Positions 1-8,665 of a stretch of DNA of 64,000 bases are shown here, piece after piece. Below the pieces are notes generated by a model. The model did no database searches. It was not told where the DNA came from and saw nothing but the letters and a program-made list of their open reading frames with translations. The stretch's first letter is position 1. Each line of letters starts with the position of its first letter. The translations under genes were made by a program, and so were the position numbers. The DNA is from Novosphingobium sp. PP1Y (GTDB lineage: Bacteria; Pseudomonadota; Alphaproteobacteria; Sphingomonadales; Sphingomonadaceae), in the NCBI RefSeq assembly GCF_000253255.1, contig NC_015583.1, positions 868,001-932,000 on the forward strand. Reading direction: 5' to 3'.

Positions 1-800
1 TGCAACTGGGAATGTCCCAGCAGCACCTGGATGATCCGGACATCGACGCCGTCTTCGAGCAAGTGGGTTGCGAAGCTATGGCGCAATGTATGCGGCCCGA
101 CCCGCTTGGTGATGCCGGCGGCATGGGCTGCTTCTGCAGCTATGCGGTGGACTTGCCGGGTGCTGATGGGCTTGAGGTAATGCATGCCCGGGAACAGCCA
201 GCCATCGGGATGCATCACGCCCTCCTTGCGCCCGATCTTCCACCATTCCCGCAGGAGGACGAGCAGGTCCTGGGCGAGCATGGCATTGCGATCCCGGCCG
301 CCTTTGCCGCACTCGACCCGGAGCAACATGCGTTCGCTGTCGATATCCCGGACCTTGAGGCGGGACACTTCTCCTGCGCGCAGGCCGGCTCCATAGGCAA
401 CGGACAGGATCGCCTGGTGCTTGATACTGGTCGTGGCATTCAGCATCCGGCCCACTTCGTCCCGGCTGAGCACGGTCGGCAATCCGCGAGGATGCTTCAC
501 CCGGTGGAGCTTGCGGGTCAGGTCAGGACGATCCAGCGTTCGGATGTAGAAGAACCGCAGCGCTGACACGGCGGTGTTCATGGCCGGGGCGCCGAACCCC
601 ATCTCCGACTGCTCTATCTGGTAACGGCGCAGATCTTCATCCGTCGCCGTGTCGGGCGGCCGCCCAAGCCAGATCGCGAACCGCTCGACATCGCGCAAGT
701 AGTTGCGCTGCGTCGTCCGGCAAAGACGATGCAGCTTCATATCCTCGATCATCCGCTCGCGAAGCGTGGTGGCGGGCGCTGGCATAGTGATATTGGTCAT
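1..800 (-). CDS. IS91-type tyrosine recombinase/integrase, C-terminus cut by window edge
   Basis: The minus strand reads openly from an ATG at 800 to the window edge, giving about 266 residues of a XerD-like tyrosine recombinase. An N-terminal SAM-like DNA-binding part (about 10-90) precedes the catalytic domain. The catalytic Arg lies in YGAGLRAGEVSRL (about R141), a Lys near 167, the HxLR box in PHTLRHSF (H237, R240) and the LLGHS box near 262; the nucleophilic Tyr would lie beyond the window. The size and N-terminus resemble the integrase that accompanies IS91-family transposases, from memory of that family. Nothing in the visible part is broken. It marks the left side as mobile DNA. Confidence 0.85.
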   Translation of the reverse strand, partial: MTNITMPAPATTLRERMIEDMKLHRLCRTTQRNYLRDVERFAIWLGRPPDTATDEDLRRYQIEQSEMGFGAPAMNTAVSALRFFYIRTLDRPDLTRKLHRVKHPRGLPTVLSRDEVGRMLNATTSIKHQAILSVAYGAGLRAGEVSRLKVRDIDSERMLLRVECGKGGRDRNAMLAQDLLVLLREWWKIGRKEGVMHPDGWLFPGMHYLKPISTRQVHRIAAEAAHAAGITKRVGPHTLRHSFATHLLEDGVDVRIIQVLLGHSQL

Positions 801-981
801 GTTCGACTCCTCGGTTGAAGGAGCCGAAAGCGTCTGCCTCTCGGTCGCGAGGCTCAACCAAGGCGCGTTGTAAGCAGGACTTTCACAACATCAGGTCCAG
901 CGCCATTCCCGCGACAGCGGGTTCGTACTTGTCCGCAGGCCAGGTCATTCATGCTCACGCGCACGTTTCCGTTAGGCAAGC

Positions 982-1458
982 TCAGAAGCTTCCGGCTTCG
1001 ATCTGTCCCAGAACACGAAGGACCAACATTCCGCCTATTTCGGTGCCCATAAAATCGAGCGGCGTTTCCCAGGCCAACGGAAGGATCTGGGCGGTCATCC
1101 AGTCCGCCGCGACCTCAAGGTCACCGAGCGTTGCGGCGGCTTGGCACATTGCAACCGCGAAGCGCCATATCCGCTGGCTTTGCTCGGAGCTGAGCGTCTC
1201 CTTGCCCATGGTCAGATGCCGGCGATAGGTTGCCAGCCTCAGTCCGGAGACCTTGTGGAAGCGCTCGTGGGCCGCAAGAAACGGGACGCTGGCGATGAGG
1301 TGCTCCACCGCAGTAAGGGGCAGACCTGCGACAAGCCGCTCGTGCAGATCGAGTGGCACATTGGAGCCGAGGCCGAGGACCTGCTTGCCGCCCAACAGGG
1401 CAATGGCGTTTTCGATGACGGGCAGGCTGTCGTCGGGAAAAGGAGAGTGACGCGTCAT
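982..1458 (-). CDS. DUF2384 (MbcA/ParS/Xre antitoxin-like) protein, second of a tandem pair
   Basis: 158 residues from an ATG at 1458. The C-terminal half has the layout of the TIGR02293/DUF2384 family: an Arg-rich helix (LATYRRHLTMG), an SSEQSQRIWRFA helix, then a DLEVAADWM...ETPLDFMGTEIGG segment matching the toxin-binding part of MbcA/ParS/Xre antitoxins. The start codon overlaps the stop of the upstream gene by ATGA, so translation is probably coupled. In known Xre-RES and MbcT-MbcA modules the partner is a RES toxin; none is visible here, and this gene sits where a toxin would be expected. Antitoxin activity is therefore only a family inference; a DNA-binding role is equally possible. 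Confidence 0.7.
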   Translation of the reverse strand: MTRHSPFPDDSLPVIENAIALLGGKQVLGLGSNVPLDLHERLVAGLPLTAVEHLIASVPFLAAHERFHKVSGLRLATYRRHLTMGKETLSSEQSQRIWRFAVAMCQAAATLGDLEVAADWMTAQILPLAWETPLDFMGTEIGGMLVLRVLGQIEAGSF

Positions 1459-1862
1459 GGACCGGCCTCGATGGTGAGATATCGGCGCAGAGCGAGCAAG
1501 TCGTCGAGACGACCTCTCGCCAACGTGTCGATGGCGCTGGCGCCCCCGAAGAGCGGGTGCGAATTCGGCTTGCGCATCCACGCATCGGCGCGTGCAGGAT
1601 CGCCCAGCAACGTGTTGATGAGCCTGAAGATGACGAGAATGTGCCCGATCCTCAGAACCGTTTCCAGAGGGAGGGAGCCGGTCTCTTTGCCGGCCAGTTC
1701 GCGCCATCGCTCCAGTTCGGCTCGGCTGCCGGCGCCCAGGATAGCCGCTTCCTGCTCGCTCGAAAGGTCCCAGCAGCGAGCGATATTGAAGAATGTGCGA
1801 AGGCCAGCTGGCGCGGTGCGGGGCGTGATGCGCGAGGTCAAATCTGGTCGTTGCGAGGTCAT
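1455..1862 (-). CDS. DUF2384 (MbcA/ParS/Xre antitoxin-like) protein, first of a tandem pair
   Basis: 135 residues. The N-terminal half (about 20-75) reads as a helix-turn-helix-like region (LSSEQEAAILGAG...WRELAG). The C-terminal half (about 75-130) has the DUF2384 signature: a long helix LRIGHILVIFRLINTLLGD, then ADAWMRKPNSHPLFGGASAIDTLARG and a closing helix. It lies 38 bp downstream of the large recombinase gene on the same strand and overlaps the next DUF2384 gene by 4 bp, so the three genes are arranged like one operon. No RES or other toxin gene is recognisable. It could be a transcriptional regulator or accessory factor of the recombinase rather than a true antitoxin. Confidence 0.75.
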   Translation of the reverse strand: MTSQRPDLTSRITPRTAPAGLRTFFNIARCWDLSSEQEAAILGAGSRAELERWRELAGKETGSLPLETVLRIGHILVIFRLINTLLGDPARADAWMRKPNSHPLFGGASAIDTLARGRLDDLLALRRYLTIEAGP

Positions 1863-1900
1863 TTCACAGGCGCTTCGTTAAATCAGGAGTGGCGCTCGAC

Positions 1901-4054
1901 TTACCGGCGCGCAGCGGGGGTGGTTGAGCCCGTGATGGGGACTCTCGCTGACTTGCGCTTGGTTTGCCCGGCGCGCTTCGCGGGCGAGGGGGCTTCGATG
2001 GACGCTGCCGGGCCTGTACGTTGTCTTCGGGCAGGCTTGCCTTCGGCGCGTCCAGGTCTCTGCGTTTCGCTGCCGGGATATGCGCAAGGCCAGTTCGCCA
2101 TGCAGATATTGACAGGTGCGGCCTCGAGGTGACCGGTGACGATTGGAATTTTTTCAACGATGCTCGCCAGCTTCGATAGGGCCGTCGCCTTCGAGTAGCG
2201 GTCGGACATCCCATGCGCGGTTGCATGGCCGAGCAGATCGTTGCGCGTTTCGATGTAGACTTCGGCATCCTTGAGCCCGGTCGATACCATATGCCGGAAG
2301 GCGTGGAGAGCCTGACCTGGCTTGAGGAACGGGAGGTGTCGGGCGAGCGGTCGCCAATAGCGCTTGTAGAAGACGTCCCCCATGTGCTGCTTGGACTCCC
2401 CGGGAAGCAGGTCGGGAAACAGGACGCTCTGACCCGCGTGTTGGACGGCTTCGACGTAAGCGAGAAAGCCCAGGCGCAGGAGCTCGCAGGCAAGCGGAAT
2501 GGAGCGGCGAGACCGCGCGTTCTTGATGCGTCCGGTCGAGGTCGCATCGATGTTGAAGTAGGCGATTCCGTCCTCGAAAGCGATGTCGTCTACCAGCAGC
2601 TTGGCAATCTCCTCGCGCCGGCCTCCGGAATACCAACAGAGCAGCGGAACCCAGTACGCTGCGTCGTGCAGGATGCATCGGCCCGGTCTCTCGCGCTGGC
2701 CGGGGCCTTCGCAGCCCGTCCAGACCGGCAGAGAAAACAGGATCTTGCCTTGCTCAGGGGTAAACGCGAGGCGTTGATCGCGCGCGTCGCGCTGGTCGGG
2801 AAGGATATAGTCGTCCCACTGCAAGTCCGCCATTTGCGGCACGCGCGCGCGAACCCAAGTGCACAGGGTGCGCAGGAACCGGAAGTGGCGATTGCTGGTC
2901 GGCGGCAGGAGACCGATTTTGTCTTCGGCGAGCTTTCCAGCCGCGACGAGCGCTTCTGCTTCGGCAATAATGGCCTCGAGGCTCATGTTCTGATGCCGTT
3001 CGCATTTGTGATGGCTGTGGGCTGGAAGTTTGTCGAGCAAGCCTGCGAACCGATCGAGATCGTCCTGCTGCAACCGCCAGATGGGGGCCGGGAAAGCCTT
3101 GCCCAGGAGCATCGCAGCGCTTGCGAACTGGTTCCTGGTTTTATCGTCCCGGCCCTTGTGCACCTGCCGGCGTTTTCCCGGGGCACAGCCACCGGCTCGT
3201 GGCACGCTGGTGAGGTAGCGACTTGCCGCCTCCGCCACGGTAACGACGGCCCACTCGGCTACCGGTTCGTCCAGAGGAGGGACATGCCGCCGCGGCTGCC
3301 CTTCGCGCGCATGTCGTCCCGGCCAGCCCATCCCCGTCGGGGCTCTGCTTCGCGCGAGATCGGCGCCGGCGTGCGCATCGCCACGTGCGGGGGGCGGGGC
3401 CCCGCGGGGAGGGGGGCTGGCGCCATCATGGCCGCGCACTTGCGAACGCGGGGTGGCGCCCCCGCGCAATTCGCGGATCGCGGCAACCCGCGCCTGGTGG
3501 ATGATCTTGCAAATTGCCCGGCGCAGCGGGGCGGTATCCGCGAGGTTCTGGGACTCAAGTTCGGCGTTGACCTCGGCCTGCCAGCGGGCAAGGCAAAGCT
3601 CCGTCATGCGCAGGCCGGCGGCGCCGAGGGATGACGCGTCCGCGTCATCGGGCATGCCGCCCCACACCAGCGCTTGGGAGAATCGTTCGAGATCGTTGAA
3701 GACCTGACAGACGAAGGCCTCGCGGTCGGTGGAGCCAGGGACTTGGTCGAGGACCTGCAGGTGCAGGGCTTCCAGGCGATCGCGTTCGATGGCGAGCAGC
3801 CGACGAAACTGCGCATTGCGCTGCTCCGGGGTGAAGGGTGGGTCACCCGGATCGTGTTCCAGGCTGAACCGGACCGTTTCGGCAACGCCGGCCAGCCGGA
3901 TCGCGCGTTGTCTAGCCACGGCGAGTCTCCGCGTCAGCAGGCTCAGAGCTATACGATATGTGCCGCCATCCGGCCAGCGGATCGCTTGCCGGTAGTAAAA
4001 GACCGCTCCGCGGCGAAAGAGCTGGTGGCAGGAACGCATCGGGCCGACTGACAC
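1901..4054 (-). CDS. Large tyrosine recombinase (DUF6538-type N-terminus), intact
   Basis: 717 residues. The N-terminus (about 8-60, RRGAVFYYRQAIRWP then RRLAVARQRA) resembles the DUF6538 domain found on many proteobacterial integrases. A long linker (about 190-280) is rich in Arg, Pro and Gly. A core-binding domain follows (about 270-430) and then the catalytic domain: Arg in SGGRREEI (479/480), a Lys/Arg patch RIKNARSRRS (about 509-518), HAFRH (H584, R587), LLGHA (H610) and the likely nucleophile in SDRYSK (Y620). All catalytic positions are present, so it looks active. About 75 residues follow the Tyr, an unusual Pro/Arg-rich tail. Its first 437 codons and upstream DNA are duplicated at 50.6-52.1 kb. 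Confidence 0.88.
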   Translation of the reverse strand: MSVGPMRSCHQLFRRGAVFYYRQAIRWPDGGTYRIALSLLTRRLAVARQRAIRLAGVAETVRFSLEHDPGDPPFTPEQRNAQFRRLLAIERDRLEALHLQVLDQVPGSTDREAFVCQVFNDLERFSQALVWGGMPDDADASSLGAAGLRMTELCLARWQAEVNAELESQNLADTAPLRRAICKIIHQARVAAIRELRGGATPRSQVRGHDGASPPPRGAPPPARGDAHAGADLARSRAPTGMGWPGRHAREGQPRRHVPPLDEPVAEWAVVTVAEAASRYLTSVPRAGGCAPGKRRQVHKGRDDKTRNQFASAAMLLGKAFPAPIWRLQQDDLDRFAGLLDKLPAHSHHKCERHQNMSLEAIIAEAEALVAAGKLAEDKIGLLPPTSNRHFRFLRTLCTWVRARVPQMADLQWDDYILPDQRDARDQRLAFTPEQGKILFSLPVWTGCEGPGQRERPGRCILHDAAYWVPLLCWYSGGRREEIAKLLVDDIAFEDGIAYFNIDATSTGRIKNARSRRSIPLACELLRLGFLAYVEAVQHAGQSVLFPDLLPGESKQHMGDVFYKRYWRPLARHLPFLKPGQALHAFRHMVSTGLKDAEVYIETRNDLLGHATAHGMSDRYSKATALSKLASIVEKIPIVTGHLEAAPVNICMANWPCAYPGSETQRPGRAEGKPARRQRTGPAASIEAPSPAKRAGQTKRKSARVPITGSTTPAARR

Positions 4055-4243
4055 CCTGTGGCTACACGCTCCGACTCCCGAATCGGAGCTCTGGGCCTGC
4101 CACGCTTATAAATCAGTCGCTTGGATGAATGCTGGCTGGGGCGGCAGGATTCGCAGCCAACTTCGCGTTACCCACAAGCTGTTGATTTGAAACCGATACA
4201 GCTGGGGAGTCAGAAGCTCATCCTACACCGATTGTCACATCCC
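2745..4243 (+). repeat. Long direct repeat, left copy (5' part of recombinase gene plus upstream DNA)
   Basis: About 1.5 kb that recurs in the same orientation at 50564-52062 (offset 47819). Reading both copies, I find a single difference inside the coding part (A at 3999 versus T at 51818, Phe versus Tyr). They also differ at 4160/51979 and over about 4186-4215, and then match again up to the sequence TTGTCACATCCCGG. The left copy belongs to the intact recombinase gene, so it is probably the parent. Confidence 0.93.
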
Positions 4244-4340
4244 GGCAAGGCGAATTAATTCGATGCTGTCCGTCGTCGAAACATTTGGCCCAGATCGGGG
4301 AGTGGATTAGCGGAGAGCGAGCCTCGTCTGGGGTTTGATG
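4055..4340. promoter_or_regulatory. Upstream region of the recombinase gene with a hairpin
   Basis: No gene is seen here. Just upstream of the recombinase start there is an inverted repeat with arms GCTCCGA (4068-4074) and TCGGAGC (4083-4089) around 8 bases. This and the following 150 bp are shared with the second repeat copy, so they are likely to carry the recombinase promoter, an operator or part of an attachment site. Which of these applies cannot be decided from the sequence. Confidence 0.4.
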
Positions 4341-4583
4341 TTAGGCGGCGAGCTTGCGGTGAAGCAAGCGGCGATGTTCGATGGTCTTTCGCTTGATGGC
4401 CTCGCGGCGCTTGACGATGGCGGGGCCCCTGCCGAAGTAGGCGTCTGCCGGCGTCACGTTGTTCAGGCTCTCATGGTAGCGCTGGTGATTGTAGTGCTCC
4501 ACGAGGGCCGCGATCTGGGCCTCGGGTTGGCGTGTCTCAGGGGCCGTCGAGTTGTTTCGCGCGCGAGCACGGTTCGCCAGCAC
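4341..4583 (-). pseudogene. IS3-family transposase OrfB, C-terminal fragment
   Basis: About 80 codons. From about residue 17 on they match the extreme C-terminus of IS3-family OrfB transposases: the integrase-core tail IAALVEHYNHQRYHESLNN followed by TPADAYFGRG and a basic helix rich in Lys and Arg. The DDE residues and everything upstream are missing, so it is a dead remnant. It ends close to the 3' end of the MFS gene, where the insertion may have altered the exporter's last residues. Confidence 0.8.
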
Positions 4584-4605
4584 GCTGAAGAAGATCGCGC
4601 GCCCT

Positions 4606-5811
4606 TCAGATTACGCAACGTCGCAGCAATGGCCTGCGCTGCCCGATCAGCGCCATCGCCAGCCCGATCGCGGCCAGAACGCCGCCAGCCACGGGAACAG
4701 CCGCGTAGCCAAGACCGAGGCTGATCACGCCGCTGCCGATCGCAGCCCCCAATGCATTGCCCAGATTGAACGCACCGACGTTGATCGACGAGGCAAACCC
4801 TGGAGCCTGGGAAGCCGCCTGCATCACACGTATCTGGACGGGCGGTACGATCGCGAAGGCGGCCGCACCCCAGATCAGGAGCCCGATTGCCGCCCCCATG
4901 TGAGACGAAAGAGCGAATGGCAGCAGCCCCATGATCAGCGCTAGCGCACCGAGCAGCAGCTTTGTCGCGCCATCGAGCGACCAGTCGGCAAGGCGGCCGC
5001 CCAGCGCATTGCCAAGCGTGAAGCCGACCCCAATCAGAACCAGTGCCAGCGTGACAAATCGATCGGACGCGTCGGCGAGTTCGGAGAGGAGCGGGGCGAC
5101 ATAGGTGTAGAGCGTGAACATGGCGCCTGCGCCCATGACCGTCGTCGCCATGGCAAGCAGCACCGGAGGCTGGACGATCGCGCAAAACTCCCGACGAATG
5201 TCCGGCATCTTGCCCGCCTCCCCCTTGGGAAGCGCGAGCCAGAGCGCCGCGATCGCCACCAGGCCCAGCAGCGCGGTACCGGCAAAAGCCATGCGCCATC
5301 CAATTTCCTGACCAACCCATGTGGCGGCGGGAACGCCTCCGATATTGGCGATCGTCAGGCCCATAAACATGGTCGCGACCGCACTTGCCCGCCGTTCCTC
5401 CGGAACCACGCTTGCTGCGACGATCGCGCCGAGCCCGAAGAAGGCGCCATGGTTGAGGCTGGTCACGAGGCGGGCCAGCAGCAATGTTGTATAGGAAGGC
5501 GCGAGCGCCGAGAGCAGATTGCCGATCGTGAAGATCGCCATCAGCAGCATTAGCGCCATTCGCTTGCCGAACCGGCTGAAGGCAAGCGTCATGATCGGCG
5601 CGCCGACCATAACGCCGACAGCATAGGCGCTGACAAGAATGCCGGCCTTGGGGATGGAAACCTCGACTCCGTCTGCGATAACCGGCAACAACCCCATCGG
5701 CGCGAATTCAGTCGTTCCGATGCCGAAGGCCCCGATCGCCAACGCGAGCAGCGGCCAGTTGAACCGCGGCGACTCGATCGCCGGGTCGGTATTAAGAGTT
5801 ACATGCAACAT
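4606..5811 (-). CDS. MFS exporter, AraJ/YdhP-like drug or sugar efflux family
   Basis: 401 residues when started at the ATG at 5811 (MLHVTLNTDP); a longer reading to 5967 is open but would run through the palindrome. About twelve hydrophobic segments are visible. The first contains GTTEFAPMGLLPVIADG, typical of the AraJ/YdhP/Cmr group of 12-TM efflux proteins, followed by the loop SRFGKRMAL. The predicted function is proton-driven export of small molecules at the inner membrane; the substrate is unknown. The last residues (GQRRPLLRRCVI) do not look like a natural end of the family, and an IS3 fragment lies about 20 bp downstream, so the tail has probably been changed by insertion or deletion. 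Confidence 0.82.
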   Translation of the reverse strand: MLHVTLNTDPAIESPRFNWPLLALAIGAFGIGTTEFAPMGLLPVIADGVEVSIPKAGILVSAYAVGVMVGAPIMTLAFSRFGKRMALMLLMAIFTIGNLLSALAPSYTTLLLARLVTSLNHGAFFGLGAIVAASVVPEERRASAVATMFMGLTIANIGGVPAATWVGQEIGWRMAFAGTALLGLVAIAALWLALPKGEAGKMPDIRREFCAIVQPPVLLAMATTVMGAGAMFTLYTYVAPLLSELADASDRFVTLALVLIGVGFTLGNALGGRLADWSLDGATKLLLGALALIMGLLPFALSSHMGAAIGLLIWGAAAFAIVPPVQIRVMQAASQAPGFASSINVGAFNLGNALGAAIGSGVISLGLGYAAVPVAGGVLAAIGLAMALIGQRRPLLRRCVI

Positions 5812-5836
5812 CGCTTCCACCTCCTCGCGCAAGGGG

Positions 5837-5874
5837 ACCGACGCTTCGAGTTCGATCGAACTCAAAGCGTCGGT
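5837..5874. promoter_or_regulatory. Near-perfect 38-bp palindrome upstream of the MFS gene
   Basis: Two 17-base arms with one mismatch surround a GATC centre: left arm ACCGACGCTTCGAGTTC, right arm GAACTCAAAGCGTCGGT. It ends about 25 bp before the MFS start codon. It could be an operator for a dimeric repressor, a hairpin in the leader RNA, or a mobile palindromic repeat. Confidence 0.6.
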
Positions 5875-6220
5875 GTGCCGCGCTGATCTGGTGGTCGCGA
5901 CCATCCTGGACTCCGCGCGGGGGCGGCGGGATCGGTCACCGAATGTCAATCCGATCCCGTGGCGCAACCACTTGCCGGGACGAAGCTATGCGGGGACGGA
6001 GTCCTCGATAATGAGTTCCCGCTTCACATAATTTGTGAAGGCCATTCGCAAATGGGCATGCCCAAGGATCTGGACGCCTGCTTCACTGGCCACCATCGGC
6101 TGCTCTGGTCCGCGTTCGCCCTGGTAGTCGATATTGCCAGACGGCCCATAATCTAGTGTCGCATGCGCCACCGGAAAATGTCCGCAAAGCTGATAAGTCC
6201 ATCGAATAGCGCGAAGAGGG
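5875..6220. other. Gap between MFS leader and ISL3 element, no supported gene
   Basis: A 61-codon minus-strand frame (5986-6171, beginning MAHATLDYGPSG) is open here, but I recognise no family and see no strong ribosome-binding site. It might be the remnant of a gene interrupted by the ISL3 element. Nothing else is evident. Confidence 0.3.
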
Positions 6221-7547
6221 CTCCTCGACGTTTCACGTGGATTTGAGGATGTCGCCGAGGGGGGCGGCGGTGAGGTAGATAATAGAGGTGAAGATATGGA
6301 TATTTCGGTAGCCTCGTGCCCTGGCGCGGGCGGGCTTGAAGATACCGTTGAGCGCCTCCATGCGGGCGTTGCTGTAGGTTGAAGCCCATCGCCGCAGGAT
6401 GCGGTCCTTCTGCTTTTCGACGGTTTCGATGGCTGTCAGCACTGGAGCCAGCAAAGGACCGCCTGTCACTTTGTCGCGAGCATGGCGAATAAAGTGCGAG
6501 AGCCTCCATCTGGCCGCCTGGAGCGTGGGCGCGACGCGAACCCAGCGTAACTTTTCCGTGATCTGCCAGGCGACGCCAGTGAGCAGCCCGATGGCTTCCA
6601 GTTCCGCCAGCGCCGCCTCCTGCTTTGCCGTGAGGTTTTTCTCCTTCGCCTTCAAGACCGCCCAGCGCACGGCAGAAGGCATTTTAACCAGCTTTGCCTC
6701 GGACTTGCGCACCTCGTCGAGGGCTCTGGTGAACAGTTGCACGACATGGAACCAGTCGACCGTCACAGACGCCTCGGGGAAGCGCAGCCAGGAAGGCAGG
6801 TGACATGTCGCAGACGACTTCGGCGATCTGGCCTTGCTTGCCGTTGTGCGCGGTCAAGAAGTCTTGAAAGACCGGACGGTTTCCTTGCCCTTGCCCGGCG
6901 TGGCAAACACCACAGGCCGGGACTTGCGATCCAGGTCGATGAAGATGGTGAGGTAATTGTGCCCTCGCTTCGAAGCCGTCTCGTCGAAGGCCACGGCCTT
7001 CAGATCGGCCAGGCCGAGCCGTTCCAGCGCTGCCCCCACGTAATGCGCGATGATCCGCCATAGCCGCTGATCGGTGATCGCCATTTCCAGCGCCGCGACC
7101 TGCACCGGCATCTCGCGGGAGAGCATCAGCGCCGCCTGCTCGAATAGCAGGGTAAAGCCGCTGCCCTTCCGCGCCCAAGGTACCCGCACCCACTTGACGC
7201 CGTCCTCAGGGCAATCGGTCCGCGGCACCCGGGCCGTGATATAGCAGTGGTGTTGGAAGAAATTCAGATGACGCCAGCGAAACTCGCCAAAATCATGCGC
7301 TTTGCAGGACCGTCCGCATTCCGGGCAGGCGAAAGTGGCTCCGCGCTCGGATTCCAGGTGCAGGTGCAACTCGTGCGGAGACTTGTTCGTGTCCAGATGC
7401 TGACTGCCCAAACGCCACGGCAGCGTCACCCCAAGGCCCAGCGCCAACACTTCGCTCGCGTCCATCAAATGCTCCTCGCCTCACAGGCAGGGGAATAGCC
7501 GATCACGCTGCTCCCTTCAGCTCAAATCCATTCGCCGCGTCGAGGAG
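6221..7547 (-). mobile_element. ISL3-family insertion sequence remnant
   Basis: A transposase reading frame is bounded by the inverted sequences CTCCTCGACG (6221-6230) and CGTCGAGGAG (7538-7547). These are the best candidates for the terminal repeats: the left one directly follows the transposase stop and the right one lies about 70 bp before its start. No 8-bp target duplication is apparent beside them. The transposase is frameshifted, so the element cannot move by itself. Confidence 0.55.
6233..7468 (-). pseudogene. ISL3-family transposase, broken by two frameshifts
   Basis: The N-terminal part (start 7468) has the zinc-finger pair CPECGRSC typical of ISL3 transposases and the DDE segment AVAFDETASKRGHNY. 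At about 6866 the frame changes: one base appears to be missing in what would read FKDFL. The product continues as DFLTAHNGKQGQIAEVVCDM in a second frame, and at about 6782 it shifts again to resume as VTVDWFHVVQLFTRALDEVR. The C-terminal part then runs intact to a stop at 6233 and includes the family motif NARMEALNGIFK. With both shifts corrected the protein would be close to full length, so decay is recent. Confidence 0.85.
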
Positions 7548-8235
7548 TCGCGAAAATGATCAGCGAAGCGCGCTTCGTCGTATCGGAGCGTTCCCTTGCT
7601 TCCTTCAGGTGCTGGATGACCGTCTCGTGGCTGATCCCGAGGATTTTCGAGGTTTCCCAATCGGTCTTGCCCCGCGCCGCCCAGAGGACGTAATCCCGTT
7701 GGTGATCGGTCAGCCTCGGCCGCTCCACCGGGTCCTCCCAGCCGGCGACCCGCCGGCCGCTTGCAATGGCGACCGCGCCGACGAGTTCGGCGACGGCAAG
7801 CATTGCTTCGGGGAGGTTTCGGCTGGGCGCCGTCACAAAGCTGCACGATCCCGTCAGGTCGTCGGGTACCTGCTGCGGCACGGTATATCCATCCGCCACG
7901 CCGTGGCGGCGACCGATGTTGAACATCGACTGCTCCGCTTCGGTGACCGGGATCAAATCGCCGATGCCGCACGATTTGAAGCCCAGTACGCTTCGCTCGG
8001 CCGCACGGCGGACCGGATCGCTTGCAGCAAGGTTGAAGTCGACATAGGCATCGGCCCAACTCGCCGGATAGTCGTGGATCAGCACCGAGATGCCATTCCC
8101 GGCACAGCCACCGACTTCGAGTGCAAGCGCGAAATGGTCGAAGCCCATTTCGTGCGCCGAGCGCGCAAGCGCTTCGTGCAACTCGTCGCCCGACCGGGAA
8201 TGGGTGAATGTGTCAGCGAGTTCTGCTGCTAACAT
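7522..8235 (-). CDS. LuxR-type autoinducer-domain regulator, apparently without a LuxI partner
   Basis: 237 residues. The N-terminal half (about 15-165) fits the autoinducer-binding domain, with the conserved cluster YPASWADAYVDFNLAASDPV (Trp, Tyr, Asp). The C-terminal half (about 175-228) is a LuxR helix-turn-helix: LTDHQRDYVLWAARGKTDWE, then KILGISHETVIQHLKEA. No luxI-like synthase is visible in the window, so it would be a solo regulator. The last residues, TPRRGEWI, are encoded by the DNA that carries the ISL3 end repeat, so the native C-terminus has probably been replaced. Whether the shortened DNA-binding domain still works is uncertain. Confidence 0.75.
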   Translation of the reverse strand: MLAAELADTFTHSRSGDELHEALARSAHEMGFDHFALALEVGGCAGNGISVLIHDYPASWADAYVDFNLAASDPVRRAAERSVLGFKSCGIGDLIPVTEAEQSMFNIGRRHGVADGYTVPQQVPDDLTGSCSFVTAPSRNLPEAMLAVAELVGAVAIASGRRVAGWEDPVERPRLTDHQRDYVLWAARGKTDWETSKILGISHETVIQHLKEARERSDTTKRASLIIFATPRRGEWI

Positions 8236-8386
8236 TACAGTTGTGATTTAATCTTCAAGTGCGCCAACTGGGCGGCAGCCTGATGCGCGCGTCGCCATAC
8301 AGACCATGCGATGTAATGTGCAGGTCTGATCTGGCGCTGACTGAGTCGATTGGCGATGTGTCTAATCTCTTGGACTGACCAGCGGA

Positions 8387-8665
8387 TCAGGGGCCTGCAG
8401 AGGCCATTCTCAGCAGTTTCCGGATCCTTTTTTCGGCGACGTGACTGGCCTTGTGGCGAACAGTGGCGACCATGGCGAATGCGAGCATCACCATGGATAC
8501 ACGGCGATGCCAGCCATGCCAGGATCGGGTCTCATTGTGATCGAGGCCCAGTTCATTTTTGGTGGTCTCGAAGCTGTCTTCAATGGCCCAACGCCGGCCT
8601 TCCATGGCCGCCAGAGTGTCGATTATCGTGCCTTTTTTGAAGGCAGCGCTCGGATCAAAGCGCAA
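8387..8665 (-). pseudogene. IS701-family transposase, C-terminal fragment
   Basis: About 90 codons with the signature of the C-terminus of IS701-type DDE transposases: GRRWAIEDSFETTKNELGLD, where the Glu belongs to the DDE triad, followed by HNETRSWHGWHRRVSMVMLA. The DD part and the N-terminus are missing. Upstream the frame dissolves at about 8650. It shows that this boundary was assembled by several insertions. Confidence 0.8.

Noticed and set aside
12..566. 184-codon plus-strand open frame
   Set aside because: It is antisense to the IS91-type recombinase, whose motifs are clear, and has no recognisable protein character.
982..1862. Classical toxin-antitoxin pair
   Set aside because: Both proteins look like the DUF2384 antitoxin side; neither shows RES-domain residues.
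2213..3634. 473-codon plus-strand frame, repeated at 50434-51453
   Set aside because: It is antisense to the large recombinase gene; its repetition merely follows the DNA repeat. The coding strand is decided by the catalytic motifs on the minus strand.
7522..8235. Complete quorum-sensing system
   Set aside because: No LuxI-type synthase is encoded anywhere in the window.
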